Below, piece after piece: positions 1 through 11,804 of a stretch of DNA of 64,000 nt. Below the pieces are notes generated by a model. It worked only from the letters and a program-made list of their open reading frames with translations. It had not been told where the DNA came from and searched no databases. Within the stretch, counting starts at the first letter, position 1, and the number at the start of each line of letters is the position of its first letter. The translations under genes and the position numbers were made by a program. This DNA comes from Dickeya chrysanthemi NCPPB 402 (lineage in GTDB: Bacteria; Pseudomonadota; Gammaproteobacteria; Enterobacterales; Enterobacteriaceae), in assembly GCF_000406105.1 (NCBI RefSeq), contig NZ_CM001974.1, positions 4,140,805 through 4,204,804 on the forward strand. The letters are read 5' to 3'.

Positions 1-866
1 CTGAGCGGCACGATGTGCTCTTCCTTCATCTTCATGCCACGATAGGAGTAGCGCACACCCTTGATCGCTTCCCGCTGTGCAGGAACCCGCCAGTAAGCCT
101 TATCAAAATCAAACTCACGCCATTGGGCAAAACGAAGCTCACTGGAACGTACAAACGTCAGCAACGTGAGTTCGACTGCGATACGTGTCATCTGGCGGCC
201 ACGATAAGCCGCAAGCCGTGACAGGAACTCATGGATACGTTCCGGCGGCAAGGCGGGATAGTGCCGTGCTTTTGTCGTCGTTAATGCCCCGCTCATATCA
301 CTAGCCGGATTAGAGTCAATATAATCGTTCTGCACGGCATAGCGCATAATCGCCGTAACACGCTGTTGCAGGCGTTGTGCTACATCGTGCTTGCCGCTGG
401 CATCCACCGCTTTTATCGGCGCTAACAGATGGCTGGTTTTGAGTTTACGGATATCTGCCGTGCCAATATGCGGAAAAATGTACAGTTCAAGATAACGAAT
501 CACCCGTGCGCGGTGATAATCGCCCCAGCGCTTGTTGCTGGCGTGCCACTGCCGGGCGATAGTCTCAAAGGTATACGCCCCCGCAGTTTCAGCCTGTGCC
601 TCTTTTTGTTCAGCCTTTGGGTCAATACCTTGCACCAGCAGCTTTTTAGCTTCATCACGTTTAGCGCGAGCCTCAGCCAGGGTGACTGTCGGCCAAACAC
701 CAAAAGCCAGCCGGTCCTCTTTCTTGTCATCTGGACGCCGATACTTCATGCGCCAGTATTTTGAACCGCGTGGGGTAATTTCAAGATATAAGCCGCCCCC
801 ATCCGCCATCTTGTAGGTTTTCTCTTTGGGCTTGGCAGTCTCGACCTGACGGGCATTGAGCTTCAT
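1..866 (-). CDS. P4-type tyrosine integrase (partial, C-terminus beyond window)
   Basis: About 288 codons are readable from ATG at 866 with no stop before the window edge, so the catalytic C-terminus lies outside. The N-terminus (MKLNARQVETAKPKEKTYKM) is the DUF4102 arm-binding domain typical of P4/CP4-57 integrases. It is followed by a core-binding SAM-like domain (roughly residues 100-180) and the start of the catalytic domain, where LLTFVRSSELRFAQW carries the first catalytic Arg of the tyrosine recombinase set. The gene is read away from the leuX 3' end in the same orientation as the tRNA, the usual arrangement for an element integrated there. The element body therefore extends left of base 1. 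Family call is firm; whether the protein is intact cannot be seen. Confidence 0.9.
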   Translation of the reverse strand, partial: MKLNARQVETAKPKEKTYKMADGGGLYLEITPRGSKYWRMKYRRPDDKKEDRLAFGVWPTVTLAEARAKRDEAKKLLVQGIDPKAEQKEAQAETAGAYTFETIARQWHASNKRWGDYHRARVIRYLELYIFPHIGTADIRKLKTSHLLAPIKAVDASGKHDVAQRLQQRVTAIMRYAVQNDYIDSNPASDMSGALTTTKARHYPALPPERIHEFLSRLAAYRGRQMTRIAVELTLLTFVRSSELRFAQWREFDFDKAYWRVPAQREAIKGVRYSYRGMKMKEEHIVPL

Positions 867-868
867 TT

Positions 869-917
869 TGGGGGCACATATCTTATCGAAGTGGAGATGC
901 CCCCGATTATGCCCCCA
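869..917. repeat. Three TGGGGGCA motifs upstream of integrase
   Basis: TGGGGGCA occurs at 869-876 on the plus strand. Its complement TGCCCCC occurs at 898-904 and TGCCCCCA at 910-917. The motifs sit between the integrase start and the tRNA, where arm-type integrase sites would be expected. Calling them arm sites is inference; the repeats themselves are directly visible. Confidence 0.45.
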
Positions 918-1046
918 ACAACCGCTGGATTACAACGGATGCAAAAAGACCACTGTGGAAAAAACGCACAACCCACCCAGACAATAAATCAAAGTAAATC
1001 TTTATTTAACAAATATATATGGAAGACGGCGGACGATAACGGATAC

Positions 1047-1071
1047 AAAAAAAGCCACCAGAAGGTGGCTT
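1047..1071 (-). terminator. Rho-independent terminator downstream of tRNA-Leu
   Basis: Eight-base-pair stem AAGCCACC / GGTGGCTT with a 4-nt loop (1052-1071), followed on the minus strand by a run of T from 1053 to 1047. It lies 12 bases past the tRNA CCA end, so it closes the tRNA transcript ahead of the integrase. Confidence 0.8.
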
Positions 1072-1083
1072 GATTTTGAATTT

Positions 1084-1168
1084 TGGTGCCGAAGGCCGGA
1101 CTCGAACCGGCACGTATTTCTACGGTTGATTTTGAATCAACTGCGTCTACCGATTTCGCCACTTCGGC
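1084..1168 (-). tRNA. leuX: tRNA-Leu (anticodon CAA)
   Basis: An 85-nt leucine tRNA with long variable arm: acceptor GCCGAAG pairs with CTTCGGC, the anticodon stem is GTTGA/TCAAC, the 7-nt loop TTCAAAA contains CAA, the T-arm contains GGTTCGAGTCC, and CCA is encoded. It matches E. coli leuX as I remember it, and leuX is a classical integration site for P4-type islands. The 3' end faces the integrase, so the island attachment core should lie in about 1084-1106. No second copy of that 3' end is seen in this window, so the far att site must be to the left. Confidence 0.95.
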
Positions 1169-1342
1169 ACGAAGTAGTACTTTGCGGAAAACGTGGTGGA
1201 TTATACCGTTGTGCGGGCTCGGTGCAACCTTAATCCGTCGTCTGGCGTTGCAAGCGCTGAAAAAATCGCCGTTAGGGTGGTTTTAGCGCAGTAATGTGCT
1301 GCCGTGACAGCAGTTTTACAGCATCGGTCGTGCAATGCAGAT

Positions 1343-1378
1343 AAAAAAACGGGCGCGCTGTTATCGCTCGCCCGTTTC
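1343..1378 (-). terminator. Terminator after lptG
   Basis: Stem AAACGGGCG (1347-1355) pairs with CGCCCGTTT (1369-1377), followed on the minus strand by seven T residues (1349-1343). It lies 14 bases after the lptG stop codon and closes the lptFG operon. Confidence 0.85.
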
Positions 1379-1391
1379 GTGAAAAGAGAGA

Positions 1392-2462
1392 TTAGCGCCG
1401 TTTTAGCAGCAGCATAACGCTAATGAACAGGAACAACGCGCTCGGCAACAACGCCCCCAGCACCGGCGGAATGTGGTACACCAGACTGAGCGGGCCAAAA
1501 ATCTGATCCAGCACGTAAAACAGAAAACCGAAGCTAATGCCAATCACGATTCGCATACCGGCAGGTACACTGCGCAGCGGACCGAAGATAAACGACAGTG
1601 CCATCAGCATCATGACGGCCACAGACAGCGGCGCGAAGAGTTTACTCCACATATTAAGCTGATAACGGCTCGCCTCCTGCCCACTCTGGCGCAGGTAATT
1701 GATGTAATCGTACAGGCCGCGGATAGAAAGCGCGTCAGGCTCCAGCGCCACCACGCCGAGCTTGTCCGGCGTCAGGTTGGTTTTCCATTCACCGCTGACG
1801 GTCTGGCTGCCGCCAATCTGTTTGCCGTCGCTCAGGTCGGACTCCTCAACCTGAGACAGTTTCCAGCCGCCATTCTCATACACGGCAGAGGCGGCATAGC
1901 GAACGGACAACAGTTTGTTCTGTTTGTCGAAATGATAAATGTTGACGCCCAGCAGTTCACTTTCTCCCGCCACCCGCTGGATGTAGACGAAATCGTTGCC
2001 GTCTTTAGCCCACAAGCCACTTTGCGTCGACAGCATCGAACCGCCGTACATCATCTGTGAACGGTAGTTACGCGCCATTTGTTCGCCCGCCGGTGCGACC
2101 CATTCGCCGATAGCCATGGTCAGCAGCACCAGCGGAATAGCGGTCTTCATGACGGAACCGGCAATTTGCAACCGGGTAAAGCCGGATGCCTGCATCACCA
2201 CCAGTTCGCTGCGGGTCGCCAGCGTTCCCAGCCCCAACAGTGCGCCGAGCAGCGCCGCCATCGGGAAAAAGATCTCGATGTCTTTTGGTACGCTGAGCAA
2301 CGTATACAGCCCGGCTCCCATTACCGAGTAGCCGCCTTGCCCCACTTTGCGCAATTGATCGACAAATTTAATGATGCCGGAGAGCGACACCAACATGAAC
2401 AACGTCATCATGATGGTGTTGAAAATGGTTTTACCGATGTAGCGGTCCAGTACGCGAAACAT
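1392..2462 (-). CDS. lptG: LPS export permease LptG
   Basis: 356 aa, the usual length. LptG is an inner-membrane subunit of the LptB2FG ABC exporter that extracts lipopolysaccharide and passes it to the LptC-A-D bridge. The protein begins MFRVLDRYIGKTIFNTIMMT with the N-terminal coupling region and TM1. TMs 2-3 lie near residues 60-120, a periplasmic beta-jellyroll spans about 125-260, and TMs 4-6 fill the C-terminus. It starts one base after the lptF stop, so the two are co-transcribed and likely translationally coupled. Core gene; function confident from family and synteny with pepA. Confidence 0.97.
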   Translation of the reverse strand: MFRVLDRYIGKTIFNTIMMTLFMLVSLSGIIKFVDQLRKVGQGGYSVMGAGLYTLLSVPKDIEIFFPMAALLGALLGLGTLATRSELVVMQASGFTRLQIAGSVMKTAIPLVLLTMAIGEWVAPAGEQMARNYRSQMMYGGSMLSTQSGLWAKDGNDFVYIQRVAGESELLGVNIYHFDKQNKLLSVRYAASAVYENGGWKLSQVEESDLSDGKQIGGSQTVSGEWKTNLTPDKLGVVALEPDALSIRGLYDYINYLRQSGQEASRYQLNMWSKLFAPLSVAVMMLMALSFIFGPLRSVPAGMRIVIGISFGFLFYVLDQIFGPLSLVYHIPPVLGALLPSALFLFISVMLLLKRR

Positions 2463-2463
2463 C

Positions 2464-3567
2464 TCAGGCCGCTCCTTTTGCTACTTTCAGGCTGGCGCGC
2501 AATTTACGCGCCGGTACGCTATCCCACAGGTTCAGGATGACGGCAAGCGCAAGATAGGCCAGGTTGGTCAGCCACATCCACACCATCGGGTCGAGCTTGC
2601 CTTTGCCGGCGTTAGATCGCAGCGAACTTTGCAGCAGGAAAAACACCAGATACAGCAGCATTGCCGGCAACATACTCAGCACCCGGCCCTGACGCGGGTT
2701 GACCACGCTCAACGGCACCACCATCACCGCCATCACCAGTACCGACAGAATCAGCGTTAACCGCCAGTGGAACTCGGCGCGGGCGGCAATATCCGAAGAC
2801 TCCCACAACGTCTTCAGACTCATCTGTTCAACGTTGCTCGGGTCAACCGCAACCGGCTGATAACCAACGATAGCCTGATAATTGATAAAATCGGTGATAC
2901 GAAAATCACGCAACATCGCCGTGCCTTCATAGCGGGTGCCTTTACTGAGCGTCACCACCTGAGAACCGTCACCGCGCGCAGCAACAGTGCCGCGATCAGC
3001 CACGACCACCGACGGCCGGGTATTCTCACGCGGATGTAATTGCGCCAGAAAAACCCGTTCAAAGTCGCTGCCGTTCACCTTACCGACGAACAGCACCGAG
3101 TTGCCGTCCTGCGTCTGCTGGAACTGGCCTTCCGCCAGCGACGCCATGCCCGGGTTGGCTCGCGCTTGTGCCAGCACTTCATCCTGGTGGCGCGACGACC
3201 AAGGGCTCAGCCACAGTACATTCGCGGCCGCCAACGAAGCGGTCAGCAACGAAAGCAACAGCGCCGCCTTGAGCAACACGCTCTTACTCAGCCCGCAGGC
3301 ATGCATGACGGTGATTTCGCTTTCCGCATAGAGCCGACCGAAAGTCATCAGCAGCCCGAGGAACAGACTCAATGGTAAAATCAGTTGCGCCATCTCAGGC
3401 ACGCCCAGCCCCAGCAGGGACAAAACCAGATTCGTCGGGATGTCGCCGTCCACGGCCGCGCCCAATATCCGCACCAGTTTCTGACAGAAAAAAATCAGTA
3501 ACAGGATAAACAGAATGGCCACCTGGCTCTTGAAGGTTTCCCTTACCAGATATCGAATGATGATCAC
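2464..3567 (-). CDS. lptF: LPS export permease LptF
   Basis: 367 aa partner of LptG in LptB2FG. The start is GTG at 3567, giving MIIIRYLVRETFKSQ; E. coli lptF uses the same N-terminus and also a GTG start. Six membrane segments surround a periplasmic jellyroll (about residues 130-265), and PLSVVNPRQGR marks the conserved stretch after TM4. First gene of the lptFG operon, divergent from pepA. Confidence 0.97.
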   Translation of the reverse strand: MIIIRYLVRETFKSQVAILFILLLIFFCQKLVRILGAAVDGDIPTNLVLSLLGLGVPEMAQLILPLSLFLGLLMTFGRLYAESEITVMHACGLSKSVLLKAALLLSLLTASLAAANVLWLSPWSSRHQDEVLAQARANPGMASLAEGQFQQTQDGNSVLFVGKVNGSDFERVFLAQLHPRENTRPSVVVADRGTVAARGDGSQVVTLSKGTRYEGTAMLRDFRITDFINYQAIVGYQPVAVDPSNVEQMSLKTLWESSDIAARAEFHWRLTLILSVLVMAVMVVPLSVVNPRQGRVLSMLPAMLLYLVFFLLQSSLRSNAGKGKLDPMVWMWLTNLAYLALAVILNLWDSVPARKLRASLKVAKGAA

Positions 3568-5358
<1,791 letters not shown>

Positions 5359-5471
5359 TCATCGGCAATCGCCGCCGCCAGCCGGTGGCGTATTCATCCC
5401 CTTCCGGCCTGATCCCCGCGCTTGCGGGGATTTGTTATTCTGTCTGTGACCTTCATCGATATGCGAGCATC

Positions 5472-5921
5472 ATGAAAAACGCGACCTTCTATCTCATTGA
5501 GAGCGACCGCGTCAGCGGCGAACTGAACGCCTGCGAAGCGCTCGCTTGTGATTTGGCGGCGGCGCGCTGGCGCGCCGGCCAGCGCGTGCTGATCGCCTGC
5601 GAAGACGAGCAACAGGCGTTAAAGCTGGATGAAGCGCTGTGGCAACGTGAACCACACGCGTTCGTGCCGCACAATCTGGCGGGAGAAGGGCCGAGGCAAG
5701 GCGCGCCGGTGGAGCTGGCGTGGCCGCAAAAACGCGGCAATGCGCCGCGCGACCTGTTAATCAGCCTGATGCCGCAGTTCGCAGATTTTGCCACCGCTTT
5801 CCATGAAGTGATAGACTTCGTCCCTTACGAAGAATCTCTGAAACAGTTGGCGCGCGACCGCTATAAAGCCTATCGCAGCGTCGGCTTCCAATTGACCACG
5901 GCGACGCCGCCAACTCACTGA
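5472..5921 (+). CDS. holC: DNA polymerase III chi subunit HolC
   Basis: 149 aa from ATG 5472 ([12 protein letters not shown]), the conserved N-terminus of chi. HolC pairs with psi (HolD) in the clamp-loader complex and binds SSB. The C-terminus has [20 protein letters not shown], the usual C-terminal helix. A 13-nt gap separates its stop from valS, the same arrangement as in E. coli. An in-frame start at 5385 is possible but would add 29 residues not found in the family. Confidence 0.94.
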   Translation: MKNATFYLIESDRVSGELNACEALACDLAAARWRAGQRVLIACEDEQQALKLDEALWQREPHAFVPHNLAGEGPRQGAPVELAWPQKRGNAPRDLLISLMPQFADFATAFHEVIDFVPYEESLKQLARDRYKAYRSVGFQLTTATPPTH

Positions 5922-5934
5922 CTTTTTGAGCATA

Positions 5935-8802
5935 ATGGAAAAGACATACAACCCGCACGACATTGAGCAGCCGCTGTACGAGCACTGGGAAAAACAGGGC
6001 TACTTCAAGCCCAACGGCGACACCAGCAAAGAAAGCTTCAGCATCATGATCCCGCCGCCCAACGTGACCGGCAGCCTGCACATGGGCCATGCTTTCCAGC
6101 AAACCATTATGGACACGATGATCCGCTACCAGCGCATGCAGGGTAAAAACACCCTGTGGCAGGCCGGGACCGATCACGCCGGTATCGCCACCCAGATGGT
6201 CGTGGAACGTAAGATCGCCGCCGAAGAAGGCAAAACCCGCCACGATTACGGCCGTGAAGCGTTCATCGATAAAATCTGGCAGTGGAAGGCGGAATCCGGC
6301 GGCACCATTACCCGCCAGATGCGCCGACTGGGCAACTCGGTAGACTGGGAGCGCGAGCGTTTCACCATGGACGACGGGTTGTCCAACGCGGTGAAGGAAG
6401 TGTTTGTTCGCCTGTATCAGGAAGACCTGATCTACCGCGGCAAACGCCTGGTGAACTGGGACCCGAAACTGCGTACCGCCATTTCCGACCTGGAAGTGGA
6501 AAACCGCGATGTCAAAGGGTCGATGTGGCATCTGCGCTACCCGCTGGCGGACGGTGCGAAAACCGCCGACGGCAAAGAGTATCTGGTGGTGGCGACCACC
6601 CGTCCGGAAACCGTGCTGGGTGATACCGGCGTAGCGGTCAACCCGGAAGATCCGCGCTATAAAGATCTGATCGGCAAGTTCCTGATCCTGCCGCTGGTCG
6701 GTCGCCGCATTCCGATCGTCGGCGACGAACACGCCGATATGGAGAAAGGCACCGGCTGCGTGAAGATCACCCCAGCGCACGATTTCAACGACTACGAAGT
6801 CGGCAAGCGTCATCAACTGCCGATGATCAACATCCTAACCTTCGACGGCGATATCCGTCAGGAAGCGGAAGTCTTCAGCACCAACGGCGAAGCCAGCACC
6901 GCCTACAGCAGCGACATCCCCGACGCATTTCGCGGACTGGAGCGTTTCGCCGCTCGCAAAGCCGTGGTAGCCGCGTTTGATGAGCTGGGCCTGTTGGAAG
7001 AAATTAAAGCGCACGACCTGACCGTACCGTACGGCGACCGCGGCGGCGTGGTGATCGAGCCGATGCTGACCGACCAGTGGTACGTTCGTGCCGGCGTGCT
7101 GGCTAAACCGGCGGTGGAAGCGGTGGAAGACGGCCGTATCCAGTTCGTGCCGAAGCAGTACGAAAACATGTACTTCAGTTGGATGCGCGACATTCAGGAC
7201 TGGTGTATCTCTCGCCAGCTGTGGTGGGGTCATCGCATCCCGGCGTGGTACGACGATAACGGCAAAGTCTACGTCGGCCGTGATGAAGCCGAAGTCCGTC
7301 GCGAGAATAATCTGGCCGCGGATGTAGCGCTGCGTCAGGACGAAGACGTCCTGGACACCTGGTTCTCCTCCGGGTTGTGGACCTTCTCCACACTGGGCTG
7401 GCCGGAACAAACGCCAGAGCTGAAAGCCTTCCATCCGAGCAGCGTGATGGTCAGCGGTTTCGACATCATTTTCTTCTGGATTGCCCGCATGATCATGCTG
7501 ACCATGCACTTCATCAAAGATGAAGACGGCAAGCCGCAGGTGCCGTTCCATACCGTGTACATGACTGGCCTGATCCGCGACGAGGAAGGCCAGAAGATGT
7601 CCAAATCCAAGGGTAACGTGATTGACCCGCTGGATATGGTGGACGGTATTTCGCTCGAAACGCTGCTGGAAAAACGCACCGGCAACATGATGCAGCCGCA
7701 GCTGGCGGAGAAAATCCGCAAACGAACCGAAAAACAGTTCCCGAACGGCATCGAACCGCACGGCACCGACGCCCTGCGCTTTACGCTGGCGGCGCTGGCT
7801 TCTACCGGCCGCGACATCAATTGGGACATGAAACGTCTGGAAGGGTACCGCAACTTCTGCAACAAGCTGTGGAACGCCAGCCGCTTCGTGCTGATGAACA
7901 CCGAAGAGCAGGATTGCGGCTTTAACGGCGGCGAGAACAGTGGCGAGAAAGTGCTGTCGCTGGCAGACCGCTGGATTCTGGCGGAATTCAACCGCACGGT
8001 GAAAGCCTACCGTGAAGCGCTGGATGGCTACCGTTTCGATCTGGCCGCTAACGTGCTGTATGAGTTCACCTGGAACCAGTTCTGCGACTGGTATCTGGAA
8101 CTGACCAAGCCGGTGATGAACGGCGGCAGTGAAGCCGAACTGCGCGGCACGCGCCACACGCTGGTCACCGTGCTGGAAGCATTGTTGCGCCTGGCGCACC
8201 CGATCATTCCGTTCATTACCGAAACCATCTGGCAGCGGGTGAAAGTGCTGAAAGGCGTGAGCGCCGACACGATTATGCTGCAACCGTTCCCGGCCTTTGA
8301 TGCCACGCTGGAAGACGAGCAAGCGTTTAACGATCTGGAATGGATCAAGCAGGCGATCATCGCAGTGCGTAACATCCGCGCTGAAATGAACATCGCCCCC
8401 AGCAAACCGCTGACGCTGCTGCTGCGCGATGCGTCCGCCGATGCCACTCGCCGCGTGCGGGACAACCTCGGCTTTATTCAGACGCTGGCGCGTCTGGAGA
8501 GCATCACGCTGTTGCCGGCCGGCGACAAAGGCCCGGTTTCCGTTACCAAACTGGTGGATGGCGCCGAGTTGCTGATCCCGATGGCCGGCTTGATTGATAA
8601 AGTGGCCGAGCTGGACAGGCTGGCAAAAGAAGTGGCGAAACTTGAAGTGGAAATCGGTCGCATCGACAGCAAGCTGTCCAACGAAGGTTTCGTCGCACGC
8701 GCACCGGAAGCGGTTGTCGCCAAAGAGCGCGAAAAACGCGACGGTTACGCAGTCGCCAAAACCAAGCTGCTGGAGCAGCAGGCCACCATCGCTGCGTTGT
8801 AA
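5935..8802 (+). CDS. valS: Valyl-tRNA synthetase
   Basis: 955 aa from ATG 5935 ([18 protein letters not shown]). Class I synthetase: HMGH at residues 49-52 is the HIGH motif and KMSKSKGN is the second ATP motif. The CP1 editing domain lies between them, the anticodon-binding helical bundle follows, and a C-terminal coiled coil ([19 protein letters not shown]) is characteristic of ValRS. An upstream in-frame TTG at 5926 is ignored because the family starts at MEKTY. Essential core gene. Confidence 0.98.
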   Translation: MEKTYNPHDIEQPLYEHWEKQGYFKPNGDTSKESFSIMIPPPNVTGSLHMGHAFQQTIMDTMIRYQRMQGKNTLWQAGTDHAGIATQMVVERKIAAEEGKTRHDYGREAFIDKIWQWKAESGGTITRQMRRLGNSVDWERERFTMDDGLSNAVKEVFVRLYQEDLIYRGKRLVNWDPKLRTAISDLEVENRDVKGSMWHLRYPLADGAKTADGKEYLVVATTRPETVLGDTGVAVNPEDPRYKDLIGKFLILPLVGRRIPIVGDEHADMEKGTGCVKITPAHDFNDYEVGKRHQLPMINILTFDGDIRQEAEVFSTNGEASTAYSSDIPDAFRGLERFAARKAVVAAFDELGLLEEIKAHDLTVPYGDRGGVVIEPMLTDQWYVRAGVLAKPAVEAVEDGRIQFVPKQYENMYFSWMRDIQDWCISRQLWWGHRIPAWYDDNGKVYVGRDEAEVRRENNLAADVALRQDEDVLDTWFSSGLWTFSTLGWPEQTPELKAFHPSSVMVSGFDIIFFWIARMIMLTMHFIKDEDGKPQVPFHTVYMTGLIRDEEGQKMSKSKGNVIDPLDMVDGISLETLLEKRTGNMMQPQLAEKIRKRTEKQFPNGIEPHGTDALRFTLAALASTGRDINWDMKRLEGYRNFCNKLWNASRFVLMNTEEQDCGFNGGENSGEKVLSLADRWILAEFNRTVKAYREALDGYRFDLAANVLYEFTWNQFCDWYLELTKPVMNGGSEAELRGTRHTLVTVLEALLRLAHPIIPFITETIWQRVKVLKGVSADTIMLQPFPAFDATLEDEQAFNDLEWIKQAIIAVRNIRAEMNIAPSKPLTLLLRDASADATRRVRDNLGFIQTLARLESITLLPAGDKGPVSVTKLVDGAELLIPMAGLIDKVAELDRLAKEVAKLEVEIGRIDSKLSNEGFVARAPEAVVAKEREKRDGYAVAKTKLLEQQATIAAL

Positions 8803-8830
8803 ATCCTCGCCGGTTTTATCCATACGATAA

Positions 8831-8863
8831 ACCACTGCCTCGTCTGAGGTGGTGGTTTTTTTA
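8831..8863 (+). terminator. valS terminator
   Basis: Stem ACCACTGCCTC pairs with GAGGTGGTGGT (two G-U-type pairs), followed by seven T. It ends the pepA-holC-valS run. Confidence 0.8.
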
Positions 8864-9502
8864 TCCCCAAATCGGCTTATCCTCCGCCGTCTTCCTTATC
8901 TTTCCGCGATCAAAACAACGGATGAATGCATGATTATTTCTCTGCCCCCCAGAGAACCCGCTGTTAAAAAAAATTATTATGCAGCAATACTGAATAAGCG
9001 GTTATCCATAACGTGGATGTTGTTATTTTAATTTACTGTTCTGACTAGAGAATTTAAAAAAACATCGGAATCATCACAAAAACGATTCACGAGCGAAAGC
9101 ACATATCATTGAATAACAATCCCATAGTCAAAGTGAATAGAAAATAATTAATCATCACATCATGTTAATTATTTTACTTTTAAAAAAGTATATAAATATC
9201 AATGCAATATAAAAAACAAAACCTTGAGTGATATAAATAAAAAACAATATTCACAAATAAAAAACCCCATCACCGTTATTTATTCAAAGTCATTCACAAC
9301 TAAATAAATAAAATAATGCGCTTGCTCAAAAAATATTTTGTTTATTCATTGCGAACCACTTCATGTGATCTCCGTCACAATAAGCGCATCTGCATCACCT
9401 AATATGACCGCGTACTCCAATAGGAAGAAACATCAATAAATTGGCTGATAATTATTATTTGCCACGGGTGAGCATTATCTTTTTATTTCAAAAGGAATCA
9501 CA
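8864..9502 (+). promoter_or_regulatory. AT-rich arc operon upstream region
   Basis: About 640 bases without a credible gene and far richer in A+T than the flanking valS. It contains the regulatory start of the arginine deiminase operon, including the CRP-type site annotated separately. A Shine-Dalgarno AAAGGAA precedes arcA. Several TGAAT/ATTCA half-sites are scattered here (for example around 8988 and 9285), but none forms a clear ARG box. The base composition marks the junction of an inserted segment. Confidence 0.5.
9361..9382 (+). promoter_or_regulatory. Consensus CRP-cAMP site upstream of arcA
   Basis: TGTGATCTCCGTCACA at 9364-9379 has both perfect half-sites (TGTGA and TCACA) with 6-nt spacing. 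It lies about 130 bases before the arcA start, in range for class I or II activation depending on the unknown transcription start. It implies catabolite control of arginine degradation. Confidence 0.7.
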
Positions 9503-10723
9503 ATGCAGAAAAATTATGTTGGTTCAGAGATAGGTCAGTTACGTAGCGTCATGCTACATCGACCTAATTTAAGCCTGAAAAGATTAACTCCATCCAACTG
9601 TCAGGAATTATTGTTTGATGATGTATTGTCTGTTGAGCGTGCGGGTAAAGAACATGACATATTCTCTGATTTACTGCGTCAGCAACATGTTGAAGTTTTA
9701 TTATTAACCGACTTGCTCACCGAAACACTGGCGCTACCGGCAGCCAAAAGCTGGCTGTTAAATACCCAGATTTCTGATTATCGTTTAGGCCCTTCTTTTG
9801 CCGCCGATATTCGAGGCTGGCTTGCCGATCAGCCGCATCGTCAACTAGCAAGAATTATGACCGGCGGCCTGACCTACAGTGAAATTCCAGAGACGTTCAG
9901 CAATATGGTTGTCGATACCAAAAAGGCAACGGATTTTATTATGAATCCTCTTCCCAATCATTTATTCACCCGGGATACCTCGTGCTGGATATATAACGGC
10001 GTTTCAATCAATCCGATGGCAAAAAGCGCGCGTCAGCGGGAAACCAATAATCTCCGGGCAATATATCGCTGGCATCCGCGTTTTGCGAAGGGTGAGTTTA
10101 TTAAATATTTTGGTGACGATGACTGTAATTACGACCACGCGACATTAGAAGGTGGAGACGTATTGGTCATTGGCCGTGGCGCAGTTCTGATTGGCATGTC
10201 AGAGCGAACCACACCACAGGGCGTCGAGTTTCTGGCGCGAGCCTTATTTCATCACCAACAGGCAAGCCGCGTCATTGCGCTGGAACTGCCTAAGCACCGC
10301 GCCTGTATGCATCTTGATACCGTCATGACGCATATTGATGTCGATACCTTCTCGGTTTACCCGGAAATCGTCAGCAAGGAAACACAGTGCTGGACGCTCA
10401 CCGACGACGGTCATGGCGGCATAAAGCGCCGGGAAGAACCCCATTTTCTGACCGCGATTGAGCAGGCGCTCGATATTGATCATGTCCGGTTGATCACTAC
10501 AGGCGGCGACCGGTTCGAAGCGGAGCGTGAACAATGGAACGACGCTAACAACGTCCTGACCATACGCCCCGGCGTCGTCATCGGGTACGAACGCAATGTC
10601 TGGACCAACGAAAAATACGATAAAGCCGGTATTACGGTTCTCCCCATTCCGGGTGATGAACTCGGACGCGGACGCGGCGGCGCACGCTGCATGAGCTGCC
10701 CACTGGAACGTGACGCCATCTGA
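9503..10723 (+). CDS. arcA: Arginine deiminase
   Basis: 406 aa. Hydrolyses L-arginine to citrulline and ammonia, the first step of the ADI pathway that yields ATP anaerobically and neutralises acid. Visible guanidino-group-modifying motifs: [12 protein letters not shown] (substrate Asp), LEGGDV (Glu/Gly/Asp), [10 protein letters not shown] (catalytic His) and the C-terminal [10 protein letters not shown], whose first Cys (C396) is the nucleophile. First gene of an arcA-arcC-arcB-antiporter operon followed by an ArgR paralogue. The same gene set is known at the equivalent valS-argI locus of Salmonella but is absent in E. coli K-12. Confidence 0.96.
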   Translation: MQKNYVGSEIGQLRSVMLHRPNLSLKRLTPSNCQELLFDDVLSVERAGKEHDIFSDLLRQQHVEVLLLTDLLTETLALPAAKSWLLNTQISDYRLGPSFAADIRGWLADQPHRQLARIMTGGLTYSEIPETFSNMVVDTKKATDFIMNPLPNHLFTRDTSCWIYNGVSINPMAKSARQRETNNLRAIYRWHPRFAKGEFIKYFGDDDCNYDHATLEGGDVLVIGRGAVLIGMSERTTPQGVEFLARALFHHQQASRVIALELPKHRACMHLDTVMTHIDVDTFSVYPEIVSKETQCWTLTDDGHGGIKRREEPHFLTAIEQALDIDHVRLITTGGDRFEAEREQWNDANNVLTIRPGVVIGYERNVWTNEKYDKAGITVLPIPGDELGRGRGGARCMSCPLERDAI

Positions 10724-10745
10724 ATCCGCCGACAGGAGAATGATT

Positions 10746-11705
10746 ATGACAAACCCCATCATAACAAAGTCTGACATGGCAAAACCCGCCGTGACCAAAC
10801 CCACCCTGATCGTCGCGCTGGGAGGCAACGCGTTGCTGAAACGCGGCGAACCGCTGGAAGCCGATATTCAGCAGCATAATATTGCTCAGGCCGCCCGGAT
10901 CATTGCCGAGCTGACGGAACAATGGAATGTCGTACTGGTGCATGGCAACGGGCCACAGGTCGGCCTGCTGGCACTACAAAATAACGCTTATTCCGCTGTG
11001 ACCCCCTACCCGCTGGATATTTTGGGGGCGGAAAGTCAGGGGATGATTGGCTATTTGCTAGAACAAGCGCTCAGAAACACGCTGCCGCAACGTGAGATCA
11101 GTACGTTGTTGACACAGGTGGAGGTCGATCCCCGCGATCCTGCCTTCGATCAGCCGACGAAATATATCGGCCCGGTCTATCAGCAGGAACAAGCTGATGC
11201 CATCCGCCGGGAAAAAGGCTGGACCATGAAAGCCGACGGCCAGTATTTCCGCCGCGTCGTCCCCTCACCACAGCCACAGCGGATCGTCGAAAGCGATGCA
11301 ATAAGTACCTTGATTGCCCGCAATCATCTGGTTATCTGCAACGGTGGAGGCGGTGTTCCCGTCACCCGCAGCCGCGACGGGCAGTTATCGGGCATCGAAG
11401 CGGTGATTGATAAGGACCTTTCTGCGGCCATGCTGGCGTGTCAAATACACGCCGATGCATTACTTATTCTGACCGATGCCGATGCGGTCTATCTCGACTG
11501 GGGCAAAGCCACCCAGCAACCGTTACATAAGGTCACACCGGGCGATCTTGCCGGTATGTCTTTCGATGCGGGTTCGATGGGTCCCAAAATTGCCGCCGCC
11601 TGTGAGTTTGTTAATCACTGCCATGCCGTCGCCGGCATCGGTTCGCTAACGGATGGAACGGCCATTCTGGCCGGGCAAAAAGGTACGCTGATCCGTTTCG
11701 CATAA
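10746..11705 (+). CDS. arcC: Carbamate kinase
   Basis: 319 aa from ATG 10746. AGGAG at 10734-10738 sits seven bases upstream and decides this start over 10710 and 10740. The enzyme transfers phosphate from carbamoyl phosphate to ADP, giving ATP, CO2 and ammonia. Amino-acid-kinase-fold motifs: LIVALGGNALLKRG near the N-terminus, VHGNGPQVGLLALQ, CNGGGGVPV and VIDKDLSAAML. The C-terminus GSLTDGTAILAGQKGT is typical. It is 23 bases after arcA and about 100 before arcB. Confidence 0.95.
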   Translation: MTNPIITKSDMAKPAVTKPTLIVALGGNALLKRGEPLEADIQQHNIAQAARIIAELTEQWNVVLVHGNGPQVGLLALQNNAYSAVTPYPLDILGAESQGMIGYLLEQALRNTLPQREISTLLTQVEVDPRDPAFDQPTKYIGPVYQQEQADAIRREKGWTMKADGQYFRRVVPSPQPQRIVESDAISTLIARNHLVICNGGGGVPVTRSRDGQLSGIEAVIDKDLSAAMLACQIHADALLILTDADAVYLDWGKATQQPLHKVTPGDLAGMSFDAGSMGPKIAAACEFVNHCHAVAGIGSLTDGTAILAGQKGTLIRFA

Positions 11706-11804
11706 ATACCACTTTGTTAATCAGCCGCTATTCAGCGGTCGGGATGTTTTGCGCCCGCCGAACAATAAATTTATTTATATATTTGATTTTAAAGGAATAA
11801 AAAT

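Noticed and set aside
1084..1106. Second copy of the leuX 3' end as the far attachment site
   Set aside because: No repeat of this segment was found elsewhere in the window, so the far end must lie to the left.
6835..8835. 666-codon antisense frame across valS
   Set aside because: Composition (His/Gln/Val-rich, no domain) is that of a shadow of a GC-rich gene; valS is unambiguous on the other strand.
8849..9031. Small open frame after the valS terminator
   Set aside because: Starts inside the terminator T tract, no ribosome site, and runs into A/T-rich sequence.
9400..9502. FNR or ARG boxes right before arcA
   Set aside because: Only scattered half-sites (TGAAT, TTGAT-like) with wrong spacing; not supported, unlike the CRP site.
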